Notes: generated by a model not told the origin, from the letters alone. Counted from the stretch's first letter, positions 1-7,960 are shown. The stretch: 13,797 nt of DNA from Gemmatimonadota bacterium (GCA_030641505.1 DAOWHI010000146.1:1-13797); one strand, 5' to 3'. Made by a program: numbers and translations.

Positions 1-2
1 CC

Positions 3-365
3 TCGATCGCGGTCCAGGCGGGTGGGGACGTGTTCGTCTCGATCCACAACAATGCCCTCCCGGATGGCGTGAACCCGTTCGTCAACAACGGCACCTCGAC
101 GTATTTCTACCACCCGCAGAGCCGTCCGCTAGCCGAGGCGATTCAACGCGAGCTACGCATCAAGACCGAGCTGCCCGACTTCGGCGTCAACCACGGCAAC
201 CTGGCGGTACTGCGGATGAACGAGATGGTTTCGGTTTTGGTCGAGGGCGCGTTCATGATGATACCCGAGCAAGAGACGCTTCTCAGAACGCCCGAGTTCC
301 GGCGCCGGATCGCAACCGCGGTTGCGGATGGCATCGAGCGGTTCCTAGAGAGCAGAGACCGATAG
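3..365 (+). CDS. N-acetylmuramoyl-L-alanine amidase (Amidase_3 family), C-terminal part, 5' end outside window
   Basis: The frame is open from the first complete codon at position 3 and ends at TAG 363-365, so the start lies upstream of the window. The fragment carries two hallmarks of the zinc-dependent Amidase_3 fold: FVSIHNNA (the His of this block is a zinc ligand in the family) and VLVEGAFM (the Glu is the catalytic glutamate in the family). The tail, with a PEFRRRIATAVADGIERFL helix, matches the usual family C-terminus, and there is no LysM or SPOR domain after it. The family cleaves the amide bond between N-acetylmuramic acid and the stem peptide in the periplasm. The first zinc ligands and any signal peptide are out of view. 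The next gene begins 14 bases after the stop, so the two probably share a transcript. Whether this is a cell-division AmiC-type enzyme or another paralogue cannot be told. Confidence 0.9.
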   Translation, partial: SIAVQAGGDVFVSIHNNALPDGVNPFVNNGTSTYFYHPQSRPLAEAIQRELRIKTELPDFGVNHGNLAVLRMNEMVSVLVEGAFMMIPEQETLLRTPEFRRRIATAVADGIERFLESRDR

Positions 366-368
366 AAC

Positions 369-374
369 AGGAGG
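369..374 (+). promoter_or_regulatory. Shine-Dalgarno AGGAGG that fixes the DUF1028 gene start
   Basis: AGGAGG lies 5 bases before ATG 380. The upstream in-frame GTG at 374 overlaps the last base of this site and cannot use it, so ATG 380 is the better start. Confidence 0.75.
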
Positions 375-379
375 TGGAG

Positions 380-1450
380 ATGGTGCGCACGCTTTTCCTC
401 ACCGCCGTTGCGGTGGTCGCGCCGTTCGCAGCAAGCGCCGCCAACGGGCAGGACGGCCTCGGCGACGACCGTCCGCTGCGCCCAGTGGCGACGTACTCGA
501 TCGTGGCCCGGGATCCGGCCACCGGCGAGCTCGGGGTGGCGGTTCAGTCGCACTGGTTCAGCGTCGGGCCGATCGTGCCGTGGGCCGAGGCCGGTGTCGG
601 AGCGGTGGCGACCCAGTCGTTCGTGGATCCGTCGTATGGACCACTGGGACTCGACCTGATGCGAGCCGGTAAGTCGGCGACCCAAGCACTCGGCGGTTTG
701 GTCGAGTCGGACGCACACCCCGAGGTGCGTCAGGTGGCGATGATCGATGCCAAAGGCAACGTCGCTGCTCACACCGGCGCGAACGCGATCATCGCAGCCG
801 GGCACCAGACCGGGGAGAACTACAGCGTTCAGGCCAACTTGATGGAGAGCGCGACCGTGTGGCCAGCGATGGCGCGCGCGTTCGAAAGCGCTCAGGGTGA
901 CCTCGCTGAGCGGTTGTTGGCTGCACTCGAGGCGGCCCAAGCCGAGGGCGGCGATATCCGAGGGCGGCAATCGGCGGCGCTGCTGGTGGTGTCGGGCGAG
1001 CCGACCGGCCGGCCGTGGGTCGATCGCACGTTCGATCTGCGAATCGAAGACCACGAGCGCCCGCTGGTCGAGCTGCGTCGGCTGCTGCAGCTGGCGCGCG
1101 CCTATCGCGAGATGAACGCCGGCGATGAGGCGATGAGCGATAGCGATGTGGCGGCTGCCGTTGAACACTACAACCAGGCTGCAGAGATGGTCCCAGAGAG
1201 CGCCGAGATGGTGTACTGGGCGGGCGTCACGCTGGCCGGCGAGGGGCGAGTCGAGGAGAGCCTGCCGCGATTCGAGCGTGCGTTTAGCGCCGATCCGCGA
1301 TGGGCGGTGCTCACGCCGCGTCTCATTCCGGCTGGGCTACTGCCGAACGACGTCGAGCTGCTCGAACAGATCTTGAGCGTGGCTGGCGGGGAGCCTGGGC
1401 TGGTCGAGTGGGAGCGTCTCGCCGAGCTGCAGAAGATCGAGCCGCGATAA
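380..1450 (+). CDS. Exported DUF1028 (Ntn-hydrolase-like) protein with C-terminal TPR-like region
   Basis: The product is 356 residues from ATG 380. Residues 1-20 form a signal peptide (basic start, hydrophobic core, ASA before a likely cleavage site), so it should act outside the cytoplasm. Residues 37-235 match DUF1028: TYSIVARDPATGELGVAVQS near the start, GDIRGRQSAALLVV at about 191-204, and a DLRIEDHERPLVEL block at about 219-232. DUF1028 is grouped with the Ntn-hydrolase fold, but no substrate is established that I know of. Residues 254-305 look like one or two TPR-like helix pairs (AVEHYNQAAEMVPESAEMVYWA, then EESLPRFERAFSADPRWA), a protein-protein interaction module. The gene sits 14 bases after a murein amidase gene, so a role in the envelope is possible, but that is inference. 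Family assignment is firm; the function is unknown. Confidence 0.88.
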   Translation: MVRTLFLTAVAVVAPFAASAANGQDGLGDDRPLRPVATYSIVARDPATGELGVAVQSHWFSVGPIVPWAEAGVGAVATQSFVDPSYGPLGLDLMRAGKSATQALGGLVESDAHPEVRQVAMIDAKGNVAAHTGANAIIAAGHQTGENYSVQANLMESATVWPAMARAFESAQGDLAERLLAALEAAQAEGGDIRGRQSAALLVVSGEPTGRPWVDRTFDLRIEDHERPLVELRRLLQLARAYREMNAGDEAMSDSDVAAAVEHYNQAAEMVPESAEMVYWAGVTLAGEGRVEESLPRFERAFSADPRWAVLTPRLIPAGLLPNDVELLEQILSVAGGEPGLVEWERLAELQKIEPR

Positions 1451-1514
1451 TGTGTCGCGTGCTGACGGTACTCGCGTGGCACGGGCCTGATCGCCGGTCC
1501 ATTTTCAAGCGCCG

Positions 1515-2864
1515 ATGAACGACACCAATCATCAATCCGACTGGGGCAACGTGGCCACCGGCAGCGTCATGGACCGCCTCGTCTCGCTATCGAAGCGCCG
1601 CGGGTACGTGTTCCAATCGTCGGAGATCTATGGCGGGATCGGGTCGACCTGGGACTACGGGCCGCTGGGGGTCGAGCTCAAGCGCAACATCAAGGATTTC
1701 TGGTGGCGGACGATGGTCGAGCGCCGCGACGACATCGAAGGGTTGGACGCCGCCATCCTGATGTCGCCAAAGGTGTGGGAAGCCTCTGGCCACATCGACG
1801 GGTTCACCGATCCGCTGGTCGATTGCAAGAACTGCAAGCATCGCTTTCGTGAAGACGAGATCGATCCCGACAAAGAGCCACGGTGTCCACGTTGTGGGAG
1901 GGGGGATCTCTCGGCTGCCCGGCAGTTCAATCTGATGTTTAAGACGTTTATGGGGCCGGTCGAGGATGACGCGTCGGTCGTGTACCTCCGACCGGAGACC
2001 GCCCAGGGTATCTACGTGAACTTCCTCAACGTCATGAACGCCGCGCGACAAAAGCTCCCGTTTGGCATTGCCCAAATCGGAAAAGCATTTCGCAACGAGA
2101 TCACACCCGGCAACTTCATCTTTCGGACCCGCGAATTCGAACAAATGGAGATGCAGTACTTCGTCCAGCCGGGCTCGGCTGGTGAGTGGCTGGAGCGGTG
2201 GCTGGAAGAGCGAAACGAATGGTATCGTGAGCTGGGGATCCGCCACGACAAGCTGCGTGTGCACGAGCACGGCGACGAAGAGCTCGCTCACTACGCGGCG
2301 GCCGCGTTCGACATCGAGTACGAGTTTCCGTTCGGCTGGCAGGAGTTGGAAGGGGTACACAACCGGACCGACTTCGACCTTACCGCGCACGAGCGACGAT
2401 CGGGCAAGAAGCTCTCGTACTTCGATGAAGAAGCAAAGGAGCGATACGTTCCCTATATCATCGAGACATCAGCTGGGGTAGATCGCACGCTGCTGGTTTG
2501 TTTGGTCGACGGATTCCGAGAAGAGGGTGAGGGCAAAGAGGCGCGCACCGTGTTGCGTCTCGATCCCCGGATCGCGCCGATCAAAGTCGCGGTTTTCCCG
2601 CTCGTCAAGCGGGACGGTATGCCCGAGATGGCGATCGAGGTTCACGCCGCTCTCAAGCGTCGCTGGAACGCTTTCTTCGATGATGGCGGCTCGATTGGGC
2701 GCCGGTACCGGCGTCAGGACGAGGCCGGCACGCCGTTTTGTGTGACGGTCGATGGCGAGTCGACGAGCGACGGAACGGTAACGGTGCGGCACCGTGATTC
2801 GATGACTCAGGACCGGGTCTCGGCCGACCGGTTAGCCGAATGGCTGGAGGATCACCTGAGCTGA
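1515..2864 (+). CDS. glyS: Glycyl-tRNA synthetase, class II homodimeric type
   Basis: This 449-residue cytoplasmic enzyme charges tRNA-Gly with glycine. The single-chain alpha2 type is recognised by the N-terminal block RRGYVFQSSEIYGGIGSTWD and GPLGVELK (residues 29-56), a Cys4 zinc ribbon at C104, C107, C124 and C127, class II motif 2 around residues 191-215 (FRNEITPGNFIFRTREFEQME), and motif 3 at about 317-327 (ETSAGVDRTLL). The C-terminal 95 residues, from about 355, form the anticodon-binding domain (RIAPIKVAVFPL, then SIGRRYRRQDEAGTPFCVTV and TVTVRHRD). The length is normal. ATG 1515 is the natural start, but no good Shine-Dalgarno precedes it, and the 64 bases after the DUF1028 stop show no clear terminator. 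Bacteria with this type usually lack the separate alpha and beta subunits. The symbol follows common use for the single-chain enzyme; some databases use glyQS. Confidence 0.97.
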   Translation: MNDTNHQSDWGNVATGSVMDRLVSLSKRRGYVFQSSEIYGGIGSTWDYGPLGVELKRNIKDFWWRTMVERRDDIEGLDAAILMSPKVWEASGHIDGFTDPLVDCKNCKHRFREDEIDPDKEPRCPRCGRGDLSAARQFNLMFKTFMGPVEDDASVVYLRPETAQGIYVNFLNVMNAARQKLPFGIAQIGKAFRNEITPGNFIFRTREFEQMEMQYFVQPGSAGEWLERWLEERNEWYRELGIRHDKLRVHEHGDEELAHYAAAAFDIEYEFPFGWQELEGVHNRTDFDLTAHERRSGKKLSYFDEEAKERYVPYIIETSAGVDRTLLVCLVDGFREEGEGKEARTVLRLDPRIAPIKVAVFPLVKRDGMPEMAIEVHAALKRRWNAFFDDGGSIGRRYRRQDEAGTPFCVTVDGESTSDGTVTVRHRDSMTQDRVSADRLAEWLEDHLS

Positions 2865-2903
2865 GGATTAACCACTCTACTTGCAACGATAAGGGAACTA
2901 CCG

Positions 2904-3266
2904 ATGACGACCGAATTGACGCAAAGGCACTGCGAGCCGTGCACGGCTGAGACACCGCCCCTCAAGCCGCCGGAGATCTTCAAGCTCCACGAGAAAACTT
3001 CCGACTGGGCTATCACCACCGGTCATAAGCTCGTTCGCACCTTTACATGTCCCGACTTTGTGGCGGCCATCAGTTTTGTCAATCACGTCGCCGAACTGGC
3101 CGAAGCGGAGGACCACCATCCCAGCATTACCATTGATTACCGCAAGGTGACATTCACGATCTGGACCCACGCGATCGACGATCTGTCGGAGAACGACTTC
3201 ATACTCGCGACCAAGATCGATGGCGCCTACGCTCAGGGTGGCTTCGCAGGGGCCGGCCGGGACTGA
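2904..3266 (+). CDS. phhB: Pterin-4a-carbinolamine dehydratase
   Basis: The 120-residue product matches the PCD/DCoH family, which dehydrates 4a-hydroxytetrahydrobiopterin so that the pterin cofactor of aromatic amino acid hydroxylases can be recycled. The signature AEAEDHHPSITIDYRKVTFTIW covers residues 66-87 and contains the catalytic His pair (H71, H72); the third conserved His is H89 in WTHAIDDLSENDF. The usual dimer-forming helix FVAAISFVNHVAELAE precedes it. An AAGGGA ribosome site lies 7 bases before ATG 2904, and the gene starts 39 bases after glyS. The first 25 residues, with two Cys, are a short lead-in typical of this family. No phenylalanine hydroxylase is visible in the window, so the partner enzyme is elsewhere, or the protein serves another pterin such as the molybdenum cofactor. 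The TGA overlaps the ATG of the next gene by one base, which suggests translational coupling. Confidence 0.93.
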   Translation: MTTELTQRHCEPCTAETPPLKPPEIFKLHEKTSDWAITTGHKLVRTFTCPDFVAAISFVNHVAELAEAEDHHPSITIDYRKVTFTIWTHAIDDLSENDFILATKIDGAYAQGGFAGAGRD

Positions 3267-5080
3267 TGGTAGCGCAGACCGCGGCAACCAAGCACGCCAA
3301 GACAGCCGATCGTTCGAACGATGACTTTCGCGTCCGTTTCGCTCGGCTAGCCGATAACCCCGACCAGCTCCCCCCGGCCGGCCGGCTACATGCGCTCTTC
3401 GACCTCGCGTGGGAGCGAACGATGACATGGAGCCCTGAGCTTGCGACCCACGTCGGGTATCCGGCCGGAGACCACGGCGCCTGGAGTGACATGTCGCTGA
3501 CGGCGATCGATGATCGGCGGGCCCAATCCGGGGATCCGTTGCCCGTGCTCGATGCGATTGATCCTGAGAGTCTGAGCGCCGGCGATCGCCTGAACCAGGA
3601 ACTGTTTCGAAAAGAGGTCGAGGACGCGGTCGATGGGGCACGCTTCCCGGACCACCTGATGGCGGTGGATCAGATGAACGGTCTGCAACTGTCGGCCACC
3701 CGGATGCTGGCCATGATGCCGACCCGCAATGAACCCGACTACGAGAACATTCTCTCACGGTTGTCCGGGCTGCCGTTGCTCATCGATCAGACGGTTGCGC
3801 TGCTCGAACAGGGACTCGCCGATGGGTGGACACAGCCGCGCGCCACGCTACGCGAAGTTCCTGACCAGATCGCCAGCCTTATTGTCGATGACCCGATGTC
3901 CAGCCCACTGCTTCACTCCTTCAAGACGTTTCCCGATGGCGTTTCGCTAGCGGATCGCGAGCGATTACGAGCAGATGCCATCGACGTGTACTCATCGCAG
4001 GTCGCACCCGCTTTACGGCGGCTCCACGATTACATCGTCGACACGTACACGCCTGGCGCGCGGGAACCGATCGCAGCCACTGCGCTACCCGATGGCGAGG
4101 CTTGGTATGATTACAGCGTTCGGTTACGGACGACGACCGATCTTTCGCCACGCGAGATTCACGAGATTGGCCTGCGCGAGGTACAGCGCATTCGCGATGC
4201 GATGGAGGAAGTCATGACCGACAGCGGCTTCGAGGGGGACTTTGCAGCGTTTGCAAGGTTCTTGCGGACCGATCGCCGGTTCTTCTATGAGCGTGCGGAG
4301 GATCTGCTGGCTGGGTATCGCGATATCACGAAGCGCGCCGATGCCGAGTTGCCGCGACTCTTCAAGATTCTGCCCCGCTTGCCGTACGGTGTGATCGCGG
4401 TTCCCGACTATGCCGACGGCTCTCAGCCGGCGGCTTATTACCTACCGGGTTCGCTCGAGGTCGGACGTCCGGGGTACTTCTACGCCAACACCTTTGCTCT
4501 CGACGAGCGACCAAAGTGGGAGATGGAGGCGCTGGCTCTCCACGAGGCGGTGCCCGGCCATCACCTTCAGATCGCAATCACGCAAGAGCTCGAAGCGTTG
4601 CCCGAGTTCCGGCGCCACGGTGGTTTTACGGCCTACATCGAAGGGTGGGGATTGTACTCGGAGAGTCTCGGCGCGGAGATGGGGTTTTACCGCGATCCGT
4701 ACAGCCAGTTTGGTCGCCTGTCGTTCGAGATGTGGCGCGCTATCCGGCTGGTCGTCGACACCGGGATGCATGCTCTCGGTTGGAGCCGCCAGCAGGCGAT
4801 CGATTTCTTCGAGCAGAGCTCGGGCCACACCGGCCACGATGTAAAGGTCGAGGTGGATCGCTACATCGTATGGCCAGGGCAGGCCCTGGCCTACAAGATC
4901 GGCGAGTTGAGGATCAAAGAACTACGCGCGGAAGCCGAGCGCACTCTCGATTCGTCTTTCGACGTGCGCGCTTTCCACGATGTGGTACTAGGCGAAGGTT
5001 CCCTGCCGCTCGACATTCTCGATCGTCGAGTTCACGCTTGGATCGACTCTCAGCAGCAGGCTACTCGTAGGCCGGGGTGA
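3266..5080 (+). CDS. DUF885 family zinc metallopeptidase
   Basis: The 604-residue protein ends in the DUF885 metallopeptidase domain. The motif HEAVPGHH lies at residues 426-433. It is the DUF885 form of the zinc site, in which the second His is spaced more widely than in HExxH. AYIEGWGLYSE (residues 456-466) supplies the expected downstream Glu (E459). The conserved lead-in YYLPGSLEVGRPGYFYANT and the following YSQFGRLSFEMWRAIRLVVDTGMH block are also typical, as is the C-terminal AYKIGELRIKELR helix. Family members are usually taken to be peptidases, often secreted or lipoproteins. Here the N-terminus (MVAQTAATKHAKTADRSNDD) shows no signal peptide or lipobox, so a cytoplasmic location is likely. 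ATG 3266 overlaps the TGA of phhB (TGATG), so the two are probably coupled. The 3' end overlaps the oppositely directed GWxTD gene by 20 bases. The substrate is unknown. Confidence 0.92.
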   Translation: MVAQTAATKHAKTADRSNDDFRVRFARLADNPDQLPPAGRLHALFDLAWERTMTWSPELATHVGYPAGDHGAWSDMSLTAIDDRRAQSGDPLPVLDAIDPESLSAGDRLNQELFRKEVEDAVDGARFPDHLMAVDQMNGLQLSATRMLAMMPTRNEPDYENILSRLSGLPLLIDQTVALLEQGLADGWTQPRATLREVPDQIASLIVDDPMSSPLLHSFKTFPDGVSLADRERLRADAIDVYSSQVAPALRRLHDYIVDTYTPGAREPIAATALPDGEAWYDYSVRLRTTTDLSPREIHEIGLREVQRIRDAMEEVMTDSGFEGDFAAFARFLRTDRRFFYERAEDLLAGYRDITKRADAELPRLFKILPRLPYGVIAVPDYADGSQPAAYYLPGSLEVGRPGYFYANTFALDERPKWEMEALALHEAVPGHHLQIAITQELEALPEFRRHGGFTAYIEGWGLYSESLGAEMGFYRDPYSQFGRLSFEMWRAIRLVVDTGMHALGWSRQQAIDFFEQSSGHTGHDVKVEVDRYIVWPGQALAYKIGELRIKELRAEAERTLDSSFDVRAFHDVVLGEGSLPLDILDRRVHAWIDSQQQATRRPG

Positions 5081-6485
5081 GTAGCGGGCACTCCCGCGAT
5101 CGTTCCTTTAGAAACCTCCGTTTGCGGCGCTCGAGCGAGCCCAACTCGCGTTGGTACACGCCGATGCTCTCCAGTTGATAGTTGTTGAAACCGATTCGGT
5201 CGATAAAGAGGATCTGGAAGTTGTTGCGGTAGTAGAGCCATACCTCGAGAGCTTCCGCGCCCCTCGGGACCGGCTGTTGATTGATCTCATCGGGGGAGCC
5301 GAGTGTCAAGTAAACTCGGCCGCGGTCGCTGAGGTAGCCCGGTCGAAGCGCGCTCTTCCATTCCCTGTTCGCGATCGCGATGCGGCGGAAGTAATCCTGC
5401 AACTCTTCGTTTACCGCCGTTGCAGGTATTGGGTCGCGAATGCGCCAGAAACAGTTCCACGCTTCGATTCGGGCCTCGGCTCCGTCCACGTCTTTGAGGA
5501 TCTTGAGCTCGTCCTTTGTCGCTGCATACTTGATGAGCGACAGCGCGTCGTCCCAGTTCTCGGCGATCCAACCCCCTGAGCCGGCGATCATGAGCGGCGT
5601 GCTGCGACTGGTGACGACTTCTCCCGTGTCGTCGATCAATTCGATCTCGAACCGAAACTCACCGAACCGCGCGTCGTCGTTCTGGAGCGAGCCGAAGAGC
5701 TGGGCCGTGCCGTTGTCTTCGGAAACGACCTCCTGTGACCAAGCCGCTGCCGCTCCCCCGGCGGCTTCCGCCTCGGGGACGAGCTGGGCGCGGGCCGTGT
5801 ACGGACCACCCTGGTCAACGTGAGCCAAGTCGATCATGAAGTCGAACCGGCTTGGAGCCGAAGAGTAGTAGTGGCTAGGACTGACTACATAGCTGACACC
5901 AGAATCGGTCGTTTGGTAAAGACGCAGGAGCACCGGCTCGCTAACCGCTGCGACACTTGGGAACGGTGCGATCTCGAGGGTCGCTGAGGCGCGCGACGCA
6001 TCGTTGGCGTTCTGGTCTCGAACCGTGACCGAGAAGTCGTACGTCCCAGGAGCCATGGCCAACTCGGTCTGGAACACGATCGTCTCGGTCTCCAGCATCG
6101 TCTCGTCAAAGGTTTCGACCTCGACGCTCTTGTCCCAACTCCGTTCTAGCGCGTCGACATCTCCATCTTCGGGATCGAACGCCGCCTTTACTTGATAGTT
6201 CGCCTGCCACAGACCATCGGTGGTGCGAACAAATTGGAGGCTGCTGTTGGAGAGCGACACGCCGACCAACACTTGTACCGAATCGGCTGTCCCGGGTAGG
6301 AACCATGTGTCGGCGAGAAACCCGACGTCTCCTCGAGCTCGCAGTATCTCGTGATCCTCATAGAACCGATCGTTCGAGAAGATCTCTCTCAGGTCGATGT
6401 CCTGGCTGAAAGCCGATCGAGGTACCGCGATCAGAGTAGACACGGTGGCGAGCACCACGAGCGCAGCGAATCGCATCAGCTGCAT
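5061..6485 (-). CDS. Exported GWxTD-domain protein
   Basis: The product is 474 residues from ATG 6485. Residues 1-28 are a signal peptide (MQLMRF, then a hydrophobic stretch to about AFSQ), so the protein is periplasmic or surface exposed. The middle is beta-rich without a domain I can name. The C-terminal third is the GWxTD domain: FWRIRDPIPATAVNEELQDYF at about 346-366, IAIANREW, then GYLSDRGRVYLTLGSPDE at 383-400, followed by EVWLYYRN and FQILFID. The name-giving GWxTD is GYLSD here, a divergent form, while the DRGRVYL..GSPDE part is well kept. The function of the family is not established. The frame opens further upstream at GTG 6509, but AAGGAG (6493-6498, minus strand) lies 7 bases before ATG 6485 and decides the start. 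No terminator is seen before the convergent DUF885 gene. Confidence 0.87.
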   Translation of the reverse strand: MQLMRFAALVVLATVSTLIAVPRSAFSQDIDLREIFSNDRFYEDHEILRARGDVGFLADTWFLPGTADSVQVLVGVSLSNSSLQFVRTTDGLWQANYQVKAAFDPEDGDVDALERSWDKSVEVETFDETMLETETIVFQTELAMAPGTYDFSVTVRDQNANDASRASATLEIAPFPSVAAVSEPVLLRLYQTTDSGVSYVVSPSHYYSSAPSRFDFMIDLAHVDQGGPYTARAQLVPEAEAAGGAAAAWSQEVVSEDNGTAQLFGSLQNDDARFGEFRFEIELIDDTGEVVTSRSTPLMIAGSGGWIAENWDDALSLIKYAATKDELKILKDVDGAEARIEAWNCFWRIRDPIPATAVNEELQDYFRRIAIANREWKSALRPGYLSDRGRVYLTLGSPDEINQQPVPRGAEALEVWLYYRNNFQILFIDRIGFNNYQLESIGVYQRELGSLERRKRRFLKERSRECPLLTPAYE

Positions 6486-6611
6486 AACAGCACTCCTTGC
6501 ATGGAACACGGGGGCGGTTTGGGGATATGCACGCTATTAAGATGTCAGGCCGGCGGGTGGCGAGCCACCGGCTTCTGACCTAAATACCCGCGCGGCTCAA
6601 TCAGGTTGCAT
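6486..6611. other. Divergent intergenic region with an imperfect hairpin (6545-6578)
   Basis: These 126 bases lie between the divergently transcribed GWxTD and transglycosylase genes and must hold both promoters. The hairpin is TCAG-GCC-(GGCG bulge)-GGTGG, loop CGAG, CCACC-GGC-(TT bulge)-CTGA. On the minus strand a CTGACA at 6548-6543 resembles a -35 box, but no good -10 follows at normal spacing. On the plus strand TAAATA at 6581-6586 might be a -10 for the transglycosylase gene, without a convincing -35. The promoters are therefore inferred from layout rather than clearly seen. Confidence 0.4.
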
Positions 6612-7913
6612 ATGACGTTGGAAATGGAGAACCCCCGCCGCTTGTCTCACGTTGTCGGTTGTCTGCTCGTCGTAGTTGGCGCGGCTGCCTGCGCCGGCAA
6701 CAAAGCGCCGGTCGCAACCTACGGCCCGCCGCCCAGAGTCTCGGAGCCAACGCCGAGCCGCATCGAAGAGCTCCAGCTCATTCTCGGTGACGAGTTGACC
6801 TCGGAGGAGGAAGCTGACCTTCGCGCGATTCGACTTGCGCAGTATGATCCGCCAACGGAGCTGCGCCCGCCTGAGCTCGACGAGAGTTTGGAACAGTTGC
6901 TCGAGGACGAGGGGGCGGTGCTCGTCGAAGAGAGCATCGACTACGACATACCGATCGTTCTCAACGACCGCGTGGAATGGTGGATCAATTACTTCACCCA
7001 TCGGGTCCGGGGCTCGTTCGAGCGGTACTTAATTCGCTCCGGTGCTTGGCTGCCGTATCTAAAGACGGAGCTAGCCCAGGCTGGGCTGCCGCGGGATCTC
7101 TCCTATATCGTCCTGATCGAGAGTGGGTTCTCGACTCGCGCCAGGAGCCGAGCGAATGCTGTCGGCCCTTGGCAGTTCATCAGGTCGACGGGTCGCGAGT
7201 ACGGCCTCAGGATCGACCGTTGGGTCGATGAGCGAAGAGACTACGAACGAGCAACCCAAGCCGCGATCGCGTATCTGTCGGATTTGCATGCGATGTTTGG
7301 TTCGTGGCACCTCGCGGCCGCCGGATACAACGGTGGGCAGGGTCGGCTCAAGCGCACGATGTTGCGCGACAACGCGGTGAACTTCTGGGAGCTGACGAGC
7401 TTGCGCGACGAAACCATGAACTACGTGCCAAAACTTCTAGCCGCCACGATCGTCGCCAAGCAACCCAGACGTCACGGCTTCTACAGCGTGCCCTACCTCG
7501 AGCCGGCAGGGTGGGCCAAGGTCACGGTTCCAACCTCGGTCTCCATGGATGTGATCGCTGCCGCGGCCGATGTCCCAACCGACGTGATCGTCGGGTTAAA
7601 CCCTCATCTTCTGAGGGGTCGCACACCGCCCGGTGAATCGAACTTCCCGGTCAAGATCCCGATCGATCGCGTCGAGACGTTCCTCGAAAACATCGACGGT
7701 GCGATGGCTTCGGGTGGGAGCGGTTCGGCGACAGTTCGCTCCGTCAGTTTGGCCGAGGCTGATTCGTCGGAGCTGCGGATCCATCGTGTCCGACGCGGCG
7801 ATACCCTGTATGGCATCGCTCGCCGATACGGTGTCACGGTAGCGGCGATCAAGCAGGCCAACGGACTTCGAAGCAACAAGATCATGCCCGGCACGCGTCT
7901 CGAGATCCCGTAA
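6612..7913 (+). CDS. mltD: MltD-type membrane-bound lytic murein transglycosylase with LysM domain
   Basis: The 433-residue product cuts the glycan strands of murein between MurNAc and GlcNAc, leaving 1,6-anhydro ends. Residues 144-260 are the GH23/SLT domain: SYIVLIESGF contains the catalytic Glu (E170), followed by AVGPWQFIRSTGREYGL (183-199), a DERRD block (206-210) and LAAAGYNGGQGR (234-245), all MltD-like. The C-terminus, residues 389-433, is a complete LysM murein-binding repeat (HRVRRGDTLYGIARRYGVTV to PGTRLEIP). A degenerate LysM-like stretch may lie at about 303-350. The N-terminus has a hydrophobic segment ending in GAAAC (C27), which could be a lipobox, though Ala at -3 is unusual. 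An upstream in-frame TTG at 6606 and an internal ATG at 6624 are alternative starts; only a weak CAGG precedes ATG 6612. It probably begins the transcript that runs into moeA. Confidence 0.93.
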   Translation: MTLEMENPRRLSHVVGCLLVVVGAAACAGNKAPVATYGPPPRVSEPTPSRIEELQLILGDELTSEEEADLRAIRLAQYDPPTELRPPELDESLEQLLEDEGAVLVEESIDYDIPIVLNDRVEWWINYFTHRVRGSFERYLIRSGAWLPYLKTELAQAGLPRDLSYIVLIESGFSTRARSRANAVGPWQFIRSTGREYGLRIDRWVDERRDYERATQAAIAYLSDLHAMFGSWHLAAAGYNGGQGRLKRTMLRDNAVNFWELTSLRDETMNYVPKLLAATIVAKQPRRHGFYSVPYLEPAGWAKVTVPTSVSMDVIAAAADVPTDVIVGLNPHLLRGRTPPGESNFPVKIPIDRVETFLENIDGAMASGGSGSATVRSVSLAEADSSELRIHRVRRGDTLYGIARRYGVTVAAIKQANGLRSNKIMPGTRLEIP

Positions 7914-7926
7914 CGATTCGGTAGCG

Positions 7927-7957
7927 TAGCCCCAGAGCGGCGGCTAGTTTGGTTTTT
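7927..7957 (+). terminator. Candidate weak terminator or attenuator between mltD and moeA
   Basis: TAGCCCC (7927-7933) pairs with GG, one bulged C, then GGCTA (7939-7946) around a 5-base loop AGAGC. It is followed directly by a T-rich run, GTTTGGTTTTT (7947-7957). The shape is that of an intrinsic terminator, but the stem is only 7 pairs with a bulge. The run ends three bases before the moeA ATG, so read-through would be needed unless moeA has its own promoter. Confidence 0.4.
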
Positions 7958-7960
7958 CGC

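Noticed and set aside
143..1168. Long open frame of 341 codons on the minus strand over the amidase and DUF1028 genes
   Set aside because: It lies antisense to two frames with clear family motifs, is rich in Arg and His as GC-rich shadow frames are, and shows no domain.
1484..1499. TGGCACG before glyS as a second sigma-54 promoter
   Set aside because: The -24 half matches, but at -12 the sequence reads TGAT instead of TTGC, so the essential GC is missing.
1587..2390. Minus-strand open frame of 267 codons inside glyS
   Set aside because: Antisense to a fully conserved glycyl-tRNA synthetase; no recognisable protein.
2898..3758. Minus-strand open frame of 286 codons over phhB and the start of the DUF885 gene
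   Set aside because: It spans two convincing genes on the other strand, and its composition is that of a shadow frame.
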